Counted from the stretch's first letter, positions 1 to 6,976 are shown. The stretch is DNA of 14,147 nt from Alphaproteobacteria bacterium (GCA_013003285.1 JABDJY010000435.1:1-14147); one strand, 5' to 3'. Numbers and translations are program-made. The notes: generated by a model from the sequence alone, not told the origin.

Positions 1-1
1 G

Positions 2-718
2 CTTAATGACGTGCCCGCCGAGAAACATCACGCCTTCGCGGCAGGCAGAGTGTTTTTTCGATGGTGTATCCGCAACCACATAATCGAACGCAGTCCTATG
101 GAGCCCTTGTCGGTCCCCCTTCCTCAATCATCACGCGATCGCGTTTTATCCGATGAGGAGTTAGCCGCGGTCTTTCAAACCGCAAGAAATGGCGAGAGTG
201 CTTTTCACAACATCGTCTCTTTGTTGGTACTTACCGGGCAGCGTCGAGGGGAAATTGCCGCATTGGAATGGAATTGGATCGATGGGGACGCGCACGCGAT
301 CACATTTCCCGCCTCTATCACGAAAAACAAACGTATCCATTCAATTCCGTTTGGAGATGTCGTCGCAGACGTATTCGAGAACATCACCCGCATCGAGAAG
401 AACCCTTACGTCTTTCCGGCGGCACGCGATCGTCTCAAGAACAAACCGGCCACGATCTTCAATGGCTGGGGTAAGCCCAAAAAGCTATTCGATATTGAGT
501 GCGGTGTCTCCGACTGGACACTGCACGACCTACGCAGGACGCTGAGCACCAATTGGGCGGCGCTGCAAATACCGCAGGTTGTCAACGAGAAATACCTCAA
601 CCACGTATCCGGTGGCTCTCAGTCACCTATCGCCCAGGTTTATAACCGCTACTCCTATTTCGAAGAAATGCAGGCAGCGGTTGCCACGTGGGAAACTCAC
701 CTCGTCGATCTTCTATAA
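2..718 (+). CDS. Tyrosine recombinase/integrase, C-terminal part (cut by window edge)
   Basis: This is the catalytic half of a phage- or island-type tyrosine integrase, which cuts and rejoins DNA at att sites. The frame is open to the left edge, so the gene begins outside the window; a GTG at 11 is only an internal candidate start. Counting from that GTG, the catalytic set is visible: Arg78 in LTGQRRGE, a beta-strand Lys near 105-107, His172 and Arg175 in LHDLRRT, His198 in YLNHVSGG, and the nucleophile Tyr211 in VYNRYSY. The end of a SAM-like core-binding domain precedes residue 45. The YNRYSY and NHVSGG forms resemble P4-like and proteobacterial island integrases. The active site is complete, so the visible part does not look decayed. 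An AlpA-like gene follows 77 nt downstream, the usual partner. No tRNA or att site is visible here. Confidence 0.9.
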   Translation, partial: LNDVPAEKHHAFAAGRVFFRWCIRNHIIERSPMEPLSVPLPQSSRDRVLSDEELAAVFQTARNGESAFHNIVSLLVLTGQRRGEIAALEWNWIDGDAHAITFPASITKNKRIHSIPFGDVVADVFENITRIEKNPYVFPAARDRLKNKPATIFNGWGKPKKLFDIECGVSDWTLHDLRRTLSTNWAALQIPQVVNEKYLNHVSGGSQSPIAQVYNRYSYFEEMQAAVATWETHLVDLL

Positions 719-781
719 AACGAGTAAGATTATTCGCCCATTGGGAAGTCAACCACTGGGGTATTTGCAAATGCTCCCCAC

Positions 782-788
782 AAGGGAG
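782..788 (+). promoter_or_regulatory. Ribosome binding site that decides the alpA-like start
   Basis: The sequence AAGGGAG lies 7 nt before the ATG at 796. It selects that ATG over the longer open frame from 688, which would run back into the integrase gene. Confidence 0.6.
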
Positions 789-795
789 TTTGCGA

Positions 796-996
796 ATGCG
801 GATTATCGATTGGAAGCAACTTAAGGAGTTACAGCCCTATTCACGCCAGCACATTGCCAGGCTCGAAAAGGCCGGGAAATGGCCCAAACGGGTCCGCCTC
901 GGCCAGAACCGAGTCGGGTGGGTGTATGACGAGGTAGAAGCGAAGCTCACTGAGCTTGCGTCTCTCAGAGATGTCCCAAACGACACTCCTGAGTAA
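796..996 (+). CDS. AlpA/excisionase-like small DNA-binding regulator
   Basis: This 66-residue protein resembles the AlpA/MerR-like winged-helix family, which controls integrase expression or acts as an excision factor in prophages and islands. The typical pattern is present: a helix-turn-helix YSRQHIARLEKAGKWPKRVRLG (residues about 14-35), followed by a wing ending in the conserved aromatic RVGWVYDEVEAKL. The frame is open further upstream to 688, but ATG 796 has a good ribosome binding site and gives the usual family length. It follows the integrase by 77 nt on the same strand and is closed by a strong terminator just after its stop. Its role as an excisionase or regulator of the adjacent integrase is inferred from family and position. 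Confidence 0.8.
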   Translation: MRIIDWKQLKELQPYSRQHIARLEKAGKWPKRVRLGQNRVGWVYDEVEAKLTELASLRDVPNDTPE

Positions 997-1486
997 CATC
1001 GGGAGGGGGCGGTCCGGCGAAAGCTTGGCCGCCCCGTTTTATTACGGCTCAATCCGCGTTCTGATTTTGGATTTCATCAAGGCGCGTGGTTACACCGCCG
1101 ACCGGTATTTGTTTATTTGGGCACTTTCTGAATTTCGACATCATTAGGTGAGGCGGTGGCACGACGGCTCCGGTTTAATTGAACGCCCGAGTTGGCCGTG
1201 GGCTGGCGAATGCAGGATCAGATAGGGCTAGAAGCTTATTAGTGTATCAAGCGTATGTCGCTACGAAAAACACAGACCGCTCGCCGATTGCAAAGTTACC
1301 GCAATTTTTCAACGCTTGCTCCCCTTGTTCAAGGAACACCGCCCTCCCATCTTGCCGATGATGAGTTTGCCTTTGTTGACAACATCACCCTCACCATTGC
1401 GTAGGCGCATTTGTGTTAACAGCCGCTAAGGAAACCAACACAGGAGCATTGCTATATCTTGGCGATCACAACGGGAAGCCCAACTA
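997..1486. other. Gene-poor accessory stretch with a possible decayed short ORF
   Basis: Apart from the terminator at 1006-1040, no convincing gene is seen in 490 nt. A 49-codon plus-strand frame from ATG 1255 to TAG 1404 has a protein-like end (LADDEFAFVDNITLTIA) but no clear ribosome binding site and no recognised family. From 1430 the frame is open into the next gene, with an in-frame ATT at 1448 preceded by AGGAGC. This pattern fits either a small unknown gene or the worn 5' part of the gene at 1487. Confidence 0.35.
1006..1040 (+). terminator. Rho-independent terminator after the alpA-like gene
   Basis: GGGGCGG (1006-1012) pairs perfectly with CCGCCCC (1029-1035). Two further inner pairs (one G-T) extend the stem, and GTTTTATTA follows. 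It starts 10 nt after the alpA-like stop codon. Confidence 0.8.
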
Positions 1487-1888
1487 GTGCCGCTTGAAAA
1501 GCGCGCTGTAATCCAAGGCCTGCATGCGATGATGGTCACCCGCTTGTTCGGTGGGCGTCCATGGCTCGCGGATAGGGAAACTTGCGATGCTTTGAGAAGA
1601 AAACTCTGTGAACTGTCTCTTGAAGAGCCTGTCTCGGATGAAAATCACACGACAAGACCGACGGCACTGGGCAACGAGTTACTCTTGGAGTTGGTCATGG
1701 TGTTTATCGGTCTGTGGGACGAGTGGGAAATTCCCTGGATACTTGAAGACCACGGCCTTATTGACGAAATCGACGCTGATCGCATCGTCGCGCTTTTGGA
1801 AACGAGCAACGACCCTGAGCGTTTGCTACGGCCGATTGTGCTAAAAGCATACCGGAAATATTACAATCCGTCGGGTCTATTGAACTGA
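1487..1888 (+). CDS. Hypothetical protein, island-associated
   Basis: I do not recognise this 133-residue protein. It is acidic, has no signal peptide and no Cys/His metal site. A mid-section hydrophobic stretch (LLLELVMVFIGLWDEW, about residues 65-80) looks amphipathic rather than membrane spanning. The C-terminus (RPIVLKAYRKYYNPSG) is basic and aromatic. GTG 1487 is chosen because GGGAAG lies 8 nt before it. The frame is open back to 1430, and an ATT at 1448 with AGGAGC upstream would add 13 residues, so the N-terminus is uncertain. It sits between the integrase/alpA pair and core genes and is probably cargo of the integrated element. Function is unknown; that it is a real protein is likely but not certain. 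Confidence 0.55.
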   Translation: MPLEKRAVIQGLHAMMVTRLFGGRPWLADRETCDALRRKLCELSLEEPVSDENHTTRPTALGNELLLELVMVFIGLWDEWEIPWILEDHGLIDEIDADRIVALLETSNDPERLLRPIVLKAYRKYYNPSGLLN

Positions 1889-2073
1889 ACAGATTGTGTT
1901 GTGCTTCCGCGGTTAACGCCCGTGTGTCCGTAAACACTCGCCACGCTATCAGAAATTTCAAGGCGTGATCACGGATCATTTGCCACATAGGTTCCCTATC
2001 TACCGGATAACCACATTACCCTCGAAATTCGATCTAGAAAACGATAGGCGATCCGAGCGGGAAATGACCCAAC

Positions 2074-2098
2074 GCAGCCACCAGGCTGCTACGTTTTT
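2074..2098 (+). terminator. Possible terminator downstream of the hypothetical gene
   Basis: GCAGCC (2074-2079), loop ACCA, GGCTGC (2084-2089), then TACGTTTTT. The stem is only 6 bp and lies about 186 nt after the stop at 1888, so this is a moderate candidate. Confidence 0.35.
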
Positions 2099-2254
2099 GC
2101 GAATGAGTGTTGGAATACCGAGGACGTATCAACGGTTTAAAACCGCTGTGAATAACGGGCGATGAAATTACTCGCAATCGATCCCAAGCGGACGATCTTC
2201 GATGGACAAGAGTGAAATCAAAGCGGTCCGACGTTCGTTCTAGGCGTATCACAA

Positions 2255-2287
2255 CCCGGTGACGTCTAATCGATAGGTGTCACCGGG
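2255..2287 (-). terminator. Hairpin terminator of mscL
   Basis: CCCGGTGAC (2255-2263) pairs perfectly with GTCACCGGG (2279-2287) around a 15-nt loop, 24 nt beyond the mscL stop on the minus strand. The downstream sequence (TTGTGA on the minus strand) is only weakly U-rich. Confidence 0.6.
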
Positions 2288-2311
2288 CCGCGAGATAAGC
2301 GTCTTACTTGA

Positions 2312-2740
2312 TCAGACCGCCGAGGTGCAGTGGGCGCACTTGGTAGCTTTGATCGGAATCGACGACAAGCACTCCGGGCAATCCTTGGTCGTCGGATCGG
2401 CCGGCGGCGGGGCTTTTTTCAGCTTGTTCATCTGGCGGATCACCAGGAAGATCACGAACGCTACAATGACGAAATCGATGACTGTGTTGATGAACAAGCC
2501 TATTTTGATGGTCGGCGCGCCGGCTTCGTTGGCCAACGCCAGCGTCTCATAGGCCGTGCTCGACAGGTTGATGAAGATATCGGTGAAATCAACATCGCCG
2601 AGTAACAGCCCAATAGGCGGCATGACGATGTCTTTAACGAACGATGAGACGATCTTACCGAACGCGACACCAAGAATGATGCCGATAGCCATATCCATAA
2701 CGTTGCCGCGAATGGCAAATTCTTTAAATTCTTTGAGCAT
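2312..2740 (-). CDS. mscL: Large-conductance mechanosensitive channel MscL
   Basis: MscL forms a homopentameric inner-membrane pore that opens under high membrane tension to release solutes during osmotic downshock. The 142-residue protein starts with the typical amphipathic N-terminal helix MLKEFKEFAIRGNVMDMAIG. TM1 spans about 16-45 with the pore motif GIILGVAFGKIVSSFVKDIVMPP, and TM2 about 79-102. A periplasmic loop lies between them. The C-terminal tail (121-138) carries four cysteines as CPEC...CAHC, a zinc-ribbon-like variant known in many proteobacterial MscL proteins in place of the E. coli-type charged bundle. The start ATG has AGGGGG 6 nt upstream. It is last in a run of envelope genes on this strand, 41 nt after the Sel1-repeat gene, and is closed by a hairpin. 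Confidence 0.97.
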   Translation of the reverse strand: MLKEFKEFAIRGNVMDMAIGIILGVAFGKIVSSFVKDIVMPPIGLLLGDVDFTDIFINLSSTAYETLALANEAGAPTIKIGLFINTVIDFVIVAFVIFLVIRQMNKLKKAPPPADPTTKDCPECLSSIPIKATKCAHCTSAV

Positions 2741-2781
2741 GTTAGCCCCCTTTTAGTTGAAAACGTAATTTGCTTGAGATC

Positions 2782-3273
2782 TCAGTTTTGGGTGATGCCT
2801 CGTGCGTTTTTCTCATGCCATTCGCGCGCGAGACCTTGGGCCTTGGCGACATCGGCGGGTGACATGAGTTTTGCGACAAGGTTGCGATAGATGTCGGCAT
2901 TTTCGGCTTCTTGATCGCTGGCGATGCTGAACCATTTATGGGCTGAGATAAGATCTCGGGCGACGCCGAGACCTTTGCCATAGATGAGCCCCAGCTTTGT
3001 CTGCGCCGTACCGTCGCCTTGCTCGGCGTCGACAAGGTAGCGATCGAGAACGATCTCTGGCGCTTCGGTTTCGCCGAGGGTCTTTCGGTCCACGTCATCT
3101 GCCCTCTCCACCAAGGGCTGTAGAGCTTTCAGAGCCACCGCCGAGAGCGCCCGCAAGGCCGAATCGTCGGAGTTACCAAGCCCCTGTGCATTCGTCGGCG
3201 CGGCTCCCAGAACCATGGCTGCGAACGCGAGCACCGCAAGCCGGCGCAGGGAGGAGAAGGTCATATCGGTCAT
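2782..3273 (-). CDS. Secreted protein with a Sel1-like repeat
   Basis: This 163-residue protein is predicted to be exported. It has a signal peptide (SLRRLAVLAFAAMVLGAAPTNA) with likely cleavage after Ala29. The middle (about 83-118, AEQGDGTAQTKLGLIYGKGLGVARDLISAHKWFSIAS) matches a Sel1-like/TPR-type helical repeat with its usual AQxxLGxxYxxGxGVxxD...A..W pattern. Such repeats mediate protein contacts, often in the periplasm. The C-terminus (MSPADVAKAQGLAREWHEKN) matches the tail often found after such repeats. The start at 3273 is chosen over an upstream ATG because AGGAAG precedes it and it gives a proper signal peptide. It lies 34 nt after the DUF4197 gene and 41 nt before mscL, probably co-transcribed. 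The binding partner is unknown. Confidence 0.82.
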   Translation of the reverse strand: MTDMTFSSLRRLAVLAFAAMVLGAAPTNAQGLGNSDDSALRALSAVALKALQPLVERADDVDRKTLGETEAPEIVLDRYLVDAEQGDGTAQTKLGLIYGKGLGVARDLISAHKWFSIASDQEAENADIYRNLVAKLMSPADVAKAQGLAREWHEKNARGITQN

Positions 3274-3307
3274 GAGTGGTGTCTTCCTGTTCAGGGCGAT
3301 ATTTTCG

Positions 3308-4075
3308 TCAGCCGCCAAAGACCCGTTGCAGCAGCGCGGTTGTCTGCTTCACCGGGTTCTGGCGAATCGCCGCTTCTTCCTCGGCCAAATAGAGAAATAG
3401 GCCTTGCAGTGCGCGTTCGAGAACATGTTGGCTCAGGTCGGCCTTTACATCGGGCACGAAGGGAACCGCCTTGTACTGGCCGATGGCGTTGTCATAGGCT
3501 TGGATCGCGCCGACCTCGGCCAGGCTCGAATTGACAATGGGCTTCATGCGCTCGACCAGAGGTGGGCTCATGGTGCGTTCGAAATAGCGCGTGGCGGCAT
3601 CGTTCGGCCCCTCGTAGATTTGCCGCACATCGTCTAGTGTCATCTCGTCGATGGCTTTCCAGAACACTTCCTGGGCCTCGGGTGCTGCGGCTTCCGCCGC
3701 CCGGTTCAAGCGCAATTCCAAATCGTCGATGACCGAGGAAGCGCCGACGCGCGAAAGGGTTTTTTGGACTGTCTGCAAACTGTCGGGCAGAGGTATGTGG
3801 ATTTTTGGGTCGCCGTTATACCCGTCGACAGCGCCAACTTGGCCGACAACGGACTGAACGCCAACCTTCAAGGCCTCGCGCAATCCCGAACCTATTTCGA
3901 CATCACTCAACGGTGCGGTCGTGGTGGCCCCGCCGCTGCTGGAACCCGTGCCAGGAACTTGGCGCAGTAATTCCTGTCCACGTTTCAGAAAGTCCGTTTG
4001 TGCGCTGGCGACGTTCGCCAGCACCAACAAGAAGGCAGCGACGACGCTCCAGGATAAGACGGGGAATAATTTCAT
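3308..4075 (-). CDS. DUF4197 domain-containing exported protein
   Basis: This 255-residue protein matches the DUF4197 family, a group of periplasmic proteins of unknown function common in proteobacteria. Visible family features are the N-terminal signal peptide (MKLFPVLSWSVVAAFLLVLANVASA, cleavage near Ala25) and the early segment LSDVEIGSGLREALKVGVQSVVGQVGAVDGYNGDPKIHIPLP. Later come the FWKAIDEMTLDDVRQIYEGPNDAATRYFERT block and the C-terminal GLFLYLAEEEAAIRQNPVKQTTALLQRVFG. ATG 4075 is chosen because GGAG lies 8 nt upstream and it opens the signal peptide; a longer frame from 4129 would run through a hairpin. It sits between the OmpA-like lipoprotein and the Sel1-repeat gene, consistent with an envelope role. 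No reaction is known for the family. Confidence 0.92.
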   Translation of the reverse strand: MKLFPVLSWSVVAAFLLVLANVASAQTDFLKRGQELLRQVPGTGSSSGGATTTAPLSDVEIGSGLREALKVGVQSVVGQVGAVDGYNGDPKIHIPLPDSLQTVQKTLSRVGASSVIDDLELRLNRAAEAAAPEAQEVFWKAIDEMTLDDVRQIYEGPNDAATRYFERTMSPPLVERMKPIVNSSLAEVGAIQAYDNAIGQYKAVPFVPDVKADLSQHVLERALQGLFLYLAEEEAAIRQNPVKQTTALLQRVFGG

Positions 4076-4109
4076 GATCTTCACTCCGGTTGTACTGAGT
4101 GGCGGTGTC

Positions 4110-4140
4110 AGAGGGCGCCGGCTTAGCACCGGCGCCCTCT
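4110..4140 (-). terminator. Perfect 12-bp hairpin between ompA-like and DUF4197 genes
   Basis: AGAGGGCGCCGG (4110-4121) and CCGGCGCCCTCT (4129-4140) form a perfect stem with a 7-nt loop, 16 nt after the OmpA-family stop. There is no U-tract on the minus strand, so it may be a weak terminator, a processing site or an mRNA stabiliser between two co-directional genes. Confidence 0.6.
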
Positions 4141-4156
4141 TGTCATCGCGTGGCGG

Positions 4157-5014
4157 TTACCGCACAGGCGATACCGTAATGTCGACGCGACGGTTGTTGA
4201 TCTCGTCAACGCCGTCGGCAGTACGAATGGCCAGGCTGCCTTCGCCCGCGAAGGAGGTCGAGATTGCGCCGGCCGGAACGCCCCGAGCCCGCAGCGCGGC
4301 CGCAACGGCATCCGCACGTCGTTTTGAAAGGGCCTGGTTCGCCGCCGGGTTTCCGACGGAGTCCGTATGTCCGGCAACGACGATACGGGCGCGTCCCATA
4401 TCCTTGAAATCCTGTGCCGCGAGGATGACGTCGGTTACGCCCTGTTCTTGGAGCTCCGTCGAGTTGGTGTCGAAATAGACCCTATAGCTTTGAGCTGCCA
4501 ACGGCGTCTCTTGGACAACGACCGGTGCAGGGGTTTCGGCAACTGCATTGCGCAGTGCGGGGATTAATCCGTCGAGCTGGCTACGACAGGCCTCGACATG
4601 CGCGGGTTGGCGGTTTTCCTCCCACTCTTGGATCCAGCACTCGTAAGCAACCTGTGCCGAGGCGGCGAGAACGGGTGCTTTCTCCCGCGCGCCGCGATCG
4701 AAAACGTCGGTTAATTCTTCACGGAAAGAGGCCACAACAAGTGCGTCCTGCTGCGGCAGGTTGCGGTCGGTTGCTTCCGGCAGCGAAACCGCGTCGCCGC
4801 CACCTGCGGCCACCGACCGGCGCGCGAAATAATCGGCATCGGCGTAATCGGCCTCGCTATATTCGTCTCGCGCAAGGCGGAGATATCCAGTCGACAGCGC
4901 GTTTTGGAACTCCGAACCTTGCGGCGTGGCTTTCTCGGCCATGCCGAGTTGTTGGCCGGCGCAAGCGCTTAGAGCAACCATCGCCACGCCGGTGAGTAAC
5001 ATTTTCAATTTCAT
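4157..5014 (-). CDS. OmpA-family peptidoglycan-binding lipoprotein
   Basis: This 285-residue outer-membrane lipoprotein is likely anchored by a lipid at the N-terminus and bound to peptidoglycan at the C-terminus. The lipobox is LSAC with the lipid-modified Cys18 after a short hydrophobic signal. Residues 19-170 hold a helical region with a possible Cys126-Cys143 pair and a Pro/Val-rich linker. The OmpA domain spans about 178-284: it starts VYFDTNSTEL and has AGHTDSVG (ligand Asp218), the helix LSKRRADAVAAALRARGV (Arg233) and the end motif NNRRVDI. These are the residues that hold diaminopimelate in the family. AAGGAAG precedes the ATG. It follows the CmpX-like gene by 119 nt and is bounded on both sides by hairpins. 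It is Pal/YiaD-like in design but not Pal itself, as no Tol genes are present. Confidence 0.92.
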   Translation of the reverse strand: MKLKMLLTGVAMVALSACAGQQLGMAEKATPQGSEFQNALSTGYLRLARDEYSEADYADADYFARRSVAAGGGDAVSLPEATDRNLPQQDALVVASFREELTDVFDRGAREKAPVLAASAQVAYECWIQEWEENRQPAHVEACRSQLDGLIPALRNAVAETPAPVVVQETPLAAQSYRVYFDTNSTELQEQGVTDVILAAQDFKDMGRARIVVAGHTDSVGNPAANQALSKRRADAVAAALRARGVPAGAISTSFAGEGSLAIRTADGVDEINNRRVDITVSPVR

Positions 5015-5071
5015 TGTCTTCTTCCTTCTAGTCGTAAGTTGAGGGTCAAATTTCTAAGTTCTGGTGCTGAT

Positions 5072-5112
5072 GCGGGTGAGGCCTGATATCAGTGTAACCC
5101 GGCCTCACCCGC
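5072..5112 (-). terminator. Perfect 12-bp hairpin after the CmpX-like gene
   Basis: GCGGGTGAGGCC (5072-5083) pairs perfectly with GGCCTCACCCGC (5101-5112) around a 17-nt loop that itself contains the palindrome TGATATCA. It begins 21 nt after the stop at 5134 on the minus strand. No clear U-tract follows. Confidence 0.65.
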
Positions 5113-5133
5113 GTTAAACAGCGCTCGCCTGGC

Positions 5134-6318
5134 TTAAAGGTCCTTGGTCCATTTCTCGACCAAACGGCCCATGGAGTCTTTGCCGCCCCAACCGATGGCA
5201 ATGGCGCCACCGAGAGCCAGAGCGCCGAGCAAGAGCGTGAAGCCCATGGTGATGATCTCGTTGGCAAGCCCCATCTGACGCAGGCCCATCGATGCCGCTA
5301 AGACGATGACGCCGATGCGGACGATGCGAGCGGCGGCCGACGACCCACTCCCCGCGGAACCACCGGAAATAACGCCGGCGACGAAGTTGGCAGCGATGAC
5401 GCCAAACCCGATGATGACGCTTCCCAGCAGGATGCGGCCGCCGAGCGCGAGAATTACCGTCAGCATGTCGGACAGGATGGCGAAATTGAGCAGCTTGGCC
5501 GATTCAATTAGTCCGAAGATCATGATCGCCGCGAAAACGACGAGGCCCGCCAAACGCGACGGTGCCTTACCGCCAAGTACGGCGTCTGACAGTCCAACCT
5601 TGTCCATCACATTGTCGAAGCCCAAGGACGGCAACAGGTTCTGCAAGGTCGAGGACGCGAACTTTGCAATCACAAACGCCAGGAGCAAGACAATACTGGC
5701 GGCGAATACATTCGGTATGGCGTCCAGAACAGCAGCCAACATGGTCTTCGCCGGATCGGAGATCGAGGCGATGGCGAGCGCGTCGAGCGCGGCGATCGAC
5801 ACCGGTATGATAATCAGGGTGAATACCAGAATGCCGACGAAGTTGGTGATGCCGGTCTCGCCGGTGACATTGGCGAGGCCAAGCCGCTCACCAAGCCGAT
5901 CGGCTTGTGCGGCTTGCAAAACACTGGTGATTGCCTGACGTACCACCGAGGCGACCACCCAGCCAATGAAGAAGATCAATCCAGCGCCGACCAAATTGGG
6001 TAGAAACTCAAGGAATTTGTCGACCATGGCCTGCATGGGAACGAGCAGCCCTTGGAGCTCGAGCGCCCCCAGGATCGCCGGTAGTGCAATAAGCAAGATT
6101 AGCCAGTAAACGGCCTTACCGACCGTCTTACCCAGGCCGGCGCCTTCTTCATTCGATTTTTTGCCCAGGCCCGTGCGGTTGATTGCATACGCAATACCCG
6201 TCGAGACAGCCTTGGCGATAATCCAGGCCACGACGAGAATCACAATCGCGGCGATAAGTTTTGGTCCAAATGCAATGAAAGTACCGACGAGACCGTCGAT
6301 ATGTCTGGTTAGTTCCAT
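5134..6318 (-). CDS. CmpX-like mechanosensitive channel family membrane protein
   Basis: This 394-residue multi-pass inner-membrane protein belongs to the conserved-TM-helix (PF05552-type) relatives of small mechanosensitive channels such as Pseudomonas CmpX. Hydrophobic helices are visible at about 20-42, 68-90, 105-127, 158-182, 200-222, 257-277, 285-315, 333-350 and 357-378. The internal repeats have the typical pattern: LPNLVGAGLIFFIGWVVA at 106-123 and again IPNVFAASIVLLLAFVIAK at 201-219. The C-terminal block LLLGALALGGAIAIGWGGKDSMGRLVEKW is the family hallmark. The large MscS beta domain is absent, as in CmpX. The ATG has AGAAGGA about 8 nt upstream. It lies in an envelope cluster between flp and the OmpA-like lipoprotein. 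A role in membrane-tension or envelope homeostasis is inferred from family. Confidence 0.88.
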   Translation of the reverse strand: MELTRHIDGLVGTFIAFGPKLIAAIVILVVAWIIAKAVSTGIAYAINRTGLGKKSNEEGAGLGKTVGKAVYWLILLIALPAILGALELQGLLVPMQAMVDKFLEFLPNLVGAGLIFFIGWVVASVVRQAITSVLQAAQADRLGERLGLANVTGETGITNFVGILVFTLIIIPVSIAALDALAIASISDPAKTMLAAVLDAIPNVFAASIVLLLAFVIAKFASSTLQNLLPSLGFDNVMDKVGLSDAVLGGKAPSRLAGLVVFAAIMIFGLIESAKLLNFAILSDMLTVILALGGRILLGSVIIGFGVIAANFVAGVISGGSAGSGSSAAARIVRIGVIVLAASMGLRQMGLANEIITMGFTLLLGALALGGAIAIGWGGKDSMGRLVEKWTKDL

Positions 6319-6457
6319 CGTTCTAATCCTTCTTTACGGGTCATCGAATTGACCGTTCCCCCAGTTTTTCGCTTTGCGATCGAAGCGGAAAAAAATTCAT
6401 TACCCGCGTTCCATTCTCGAAATTTCTAACTGGAGCCAATCTTGATTGTTTCGTTGT

Positions 6458-6488
6458 GGGCGGATCGAGGATGTATCTCGATCCGCCC
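6458..6488 (-). terminator. Perfect 12-bp hairpin after flp
   Basis: GGGCGGATCGAG (6458-6469) pairs perfectly with CTCGATCCGCCC (6477-6488) with a 7-nt loop, 9 nt after the flp stop on the minus strand. It separates flp from the CmpX-like gene and so likely ends the flp transcript. No strong U-tract follows. Confidence 0.7.
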
Positions 6489-6497
6489 TCGGATAAG

Positions 6498-6713
6498 TCA
6501 GGTCGGCAAGGTCGGAATTGCATCGCCGGCGCTATCAAGCGCCTGGCCGATATCGTCGAAGAACGCGCTCAGGTTTTCACCGAGCAGTCCCATGCCGGCA
6601 GCGGCGACGATGGCGATAAACGCGATCAGGAACGCATATTCGGTGGCGACGGCGCCGAACTTGTCCTTGCGCAGACGAAGCAGCAGAGCCTGCAAATATG
6701 TGTAAGTTTTCAT
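6498..6713 (-). CDS. flp: Flp/Fap-type (type IVb) pilin
   Basis: This 71-residue prepilin is the major subunit type of Tad/Flp pili, used in surface attachment. The class-defining features are present: a short positively charged leader (residues 1-20), a predicted prepilin-peptidase cut after Gly20, then AVATEYAFLIAFIAIVAAAG. That puts Glu at +5 and Tyr at +6 of the mature protein, followed by the single hydrophobic helix. The start at 6713 is chosen because GGAG precedes it and the leader length is right; the frame is open up to 6803. No tad, cpa, rcp or peptidase genes are in the window, so assembly must come from elsewhere. A sigma-54 promoter match lies about 160 nt upstream and a perfect hairpin follows, so it looks monocistronic and conditionally expressed. 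Confidence 0.92.
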   Translation of the reverse strand: MKTYTYLQALLLRLRKDKFGAVATEYAFLIAFIAIVAAAGMGLLGENLSAFFDDIGQALDSAGDAIPTLPT

Positions 6714-6873
6714 TCGTACTCTCCAGTTATCAATCGGGCCAGAAATTCGCGCCCTTTGGTTGCTCGCCGGCGAAATCGGGTTGCGGGTAATTCGTTTCCC
6801 CAACAGTTTGATCCGATGCCGCCAATTGTGATCAGACCGTTAACCGGCCGTTAAGATAATCAGGAGGTGCTGA

Positions 6874-6888
6874 GCAATTACGATGCCA
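6874..6888 (-). promoter_or_regulatory. Sigma-54 (-24/-12) promoter upstream of flp
   Basis: On the minus strand the sequence reads TGGCAT-CGTAA-TTGC followed by T. The -24 GG and -12 GC are present with the exact 10-nt spacing, and TTGCT matches the consensus. The predicted start site is near 6862, giving a leader of about 149 nt before the flp ATG. A palindrome about 140 nt upstream of the predicted start could be the activator site. Confidence 0.7.
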
Positions 6889-6906
6889 ACTGCGAAGCCG
6901 CAGTTG
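6887..6906. repeat. Inverted repeat abutting the flp sigma-54 promoter
   Basis: CAACTGCG (6887-6894) and CGCAGTTG (6899-6906) are perfect 8-bp arms around AAGC. The left arm overlaps the edge of the -24 element, so a protein bound here could block or modulate sigma-54 polymerase. This is speculative. Confidence 0.4.
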
Positions 6907-6976
6907 CAGAAAAATAAGTGCCTATAATTATTGAATTTTTTAGAGGAGCCGCGTCAGGCACGGGGGTGATGCAAAT

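Larger units (their letters stand above)
1889..2311. other. Gene-poor junction between accessory and core DNA
   Basis: No supported gene occurs in 423 nt. The stretch holds the possible terminator at 2074-2098, a small perfect palindrome CGGTTT-A-AAACCG (2133-2145), and the mscL terminator at 2255-2287. The right boundary of the inserted element probably lies here, but I see no direct repeat that marks it. Confidence 0.4.

Noticed and set aside
1158..1172. TGGCACGACGGCTCC, possible sigma-54 promoter in the accessory region
   Set aside because: The -24 half is perfect but the -12 half is CTCC instead of TTGC, and no gene follows at a sensible distance.
1..2311. Attachment sites or a tRNA at the integrase end
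   Set aside because: No tRNA-like sequence and no convincing direct repeat pair could be found inside the window; the att site is probably left of base 1.
5306..5938. 210-codon plus-strand open frame opposite the CmpX-like gene
   Set aside because: It is the antisense shadow of a clear membrane-protein gene in GC-rich DNA, with no family match.
6270..6286. Minus-strand CGGTAC-TTTCA-TTGC inside the CmpX-like gene
   Set aside because: It lies inside coding sequence just after the start codon and the -24 element is imperfect; likely chance.
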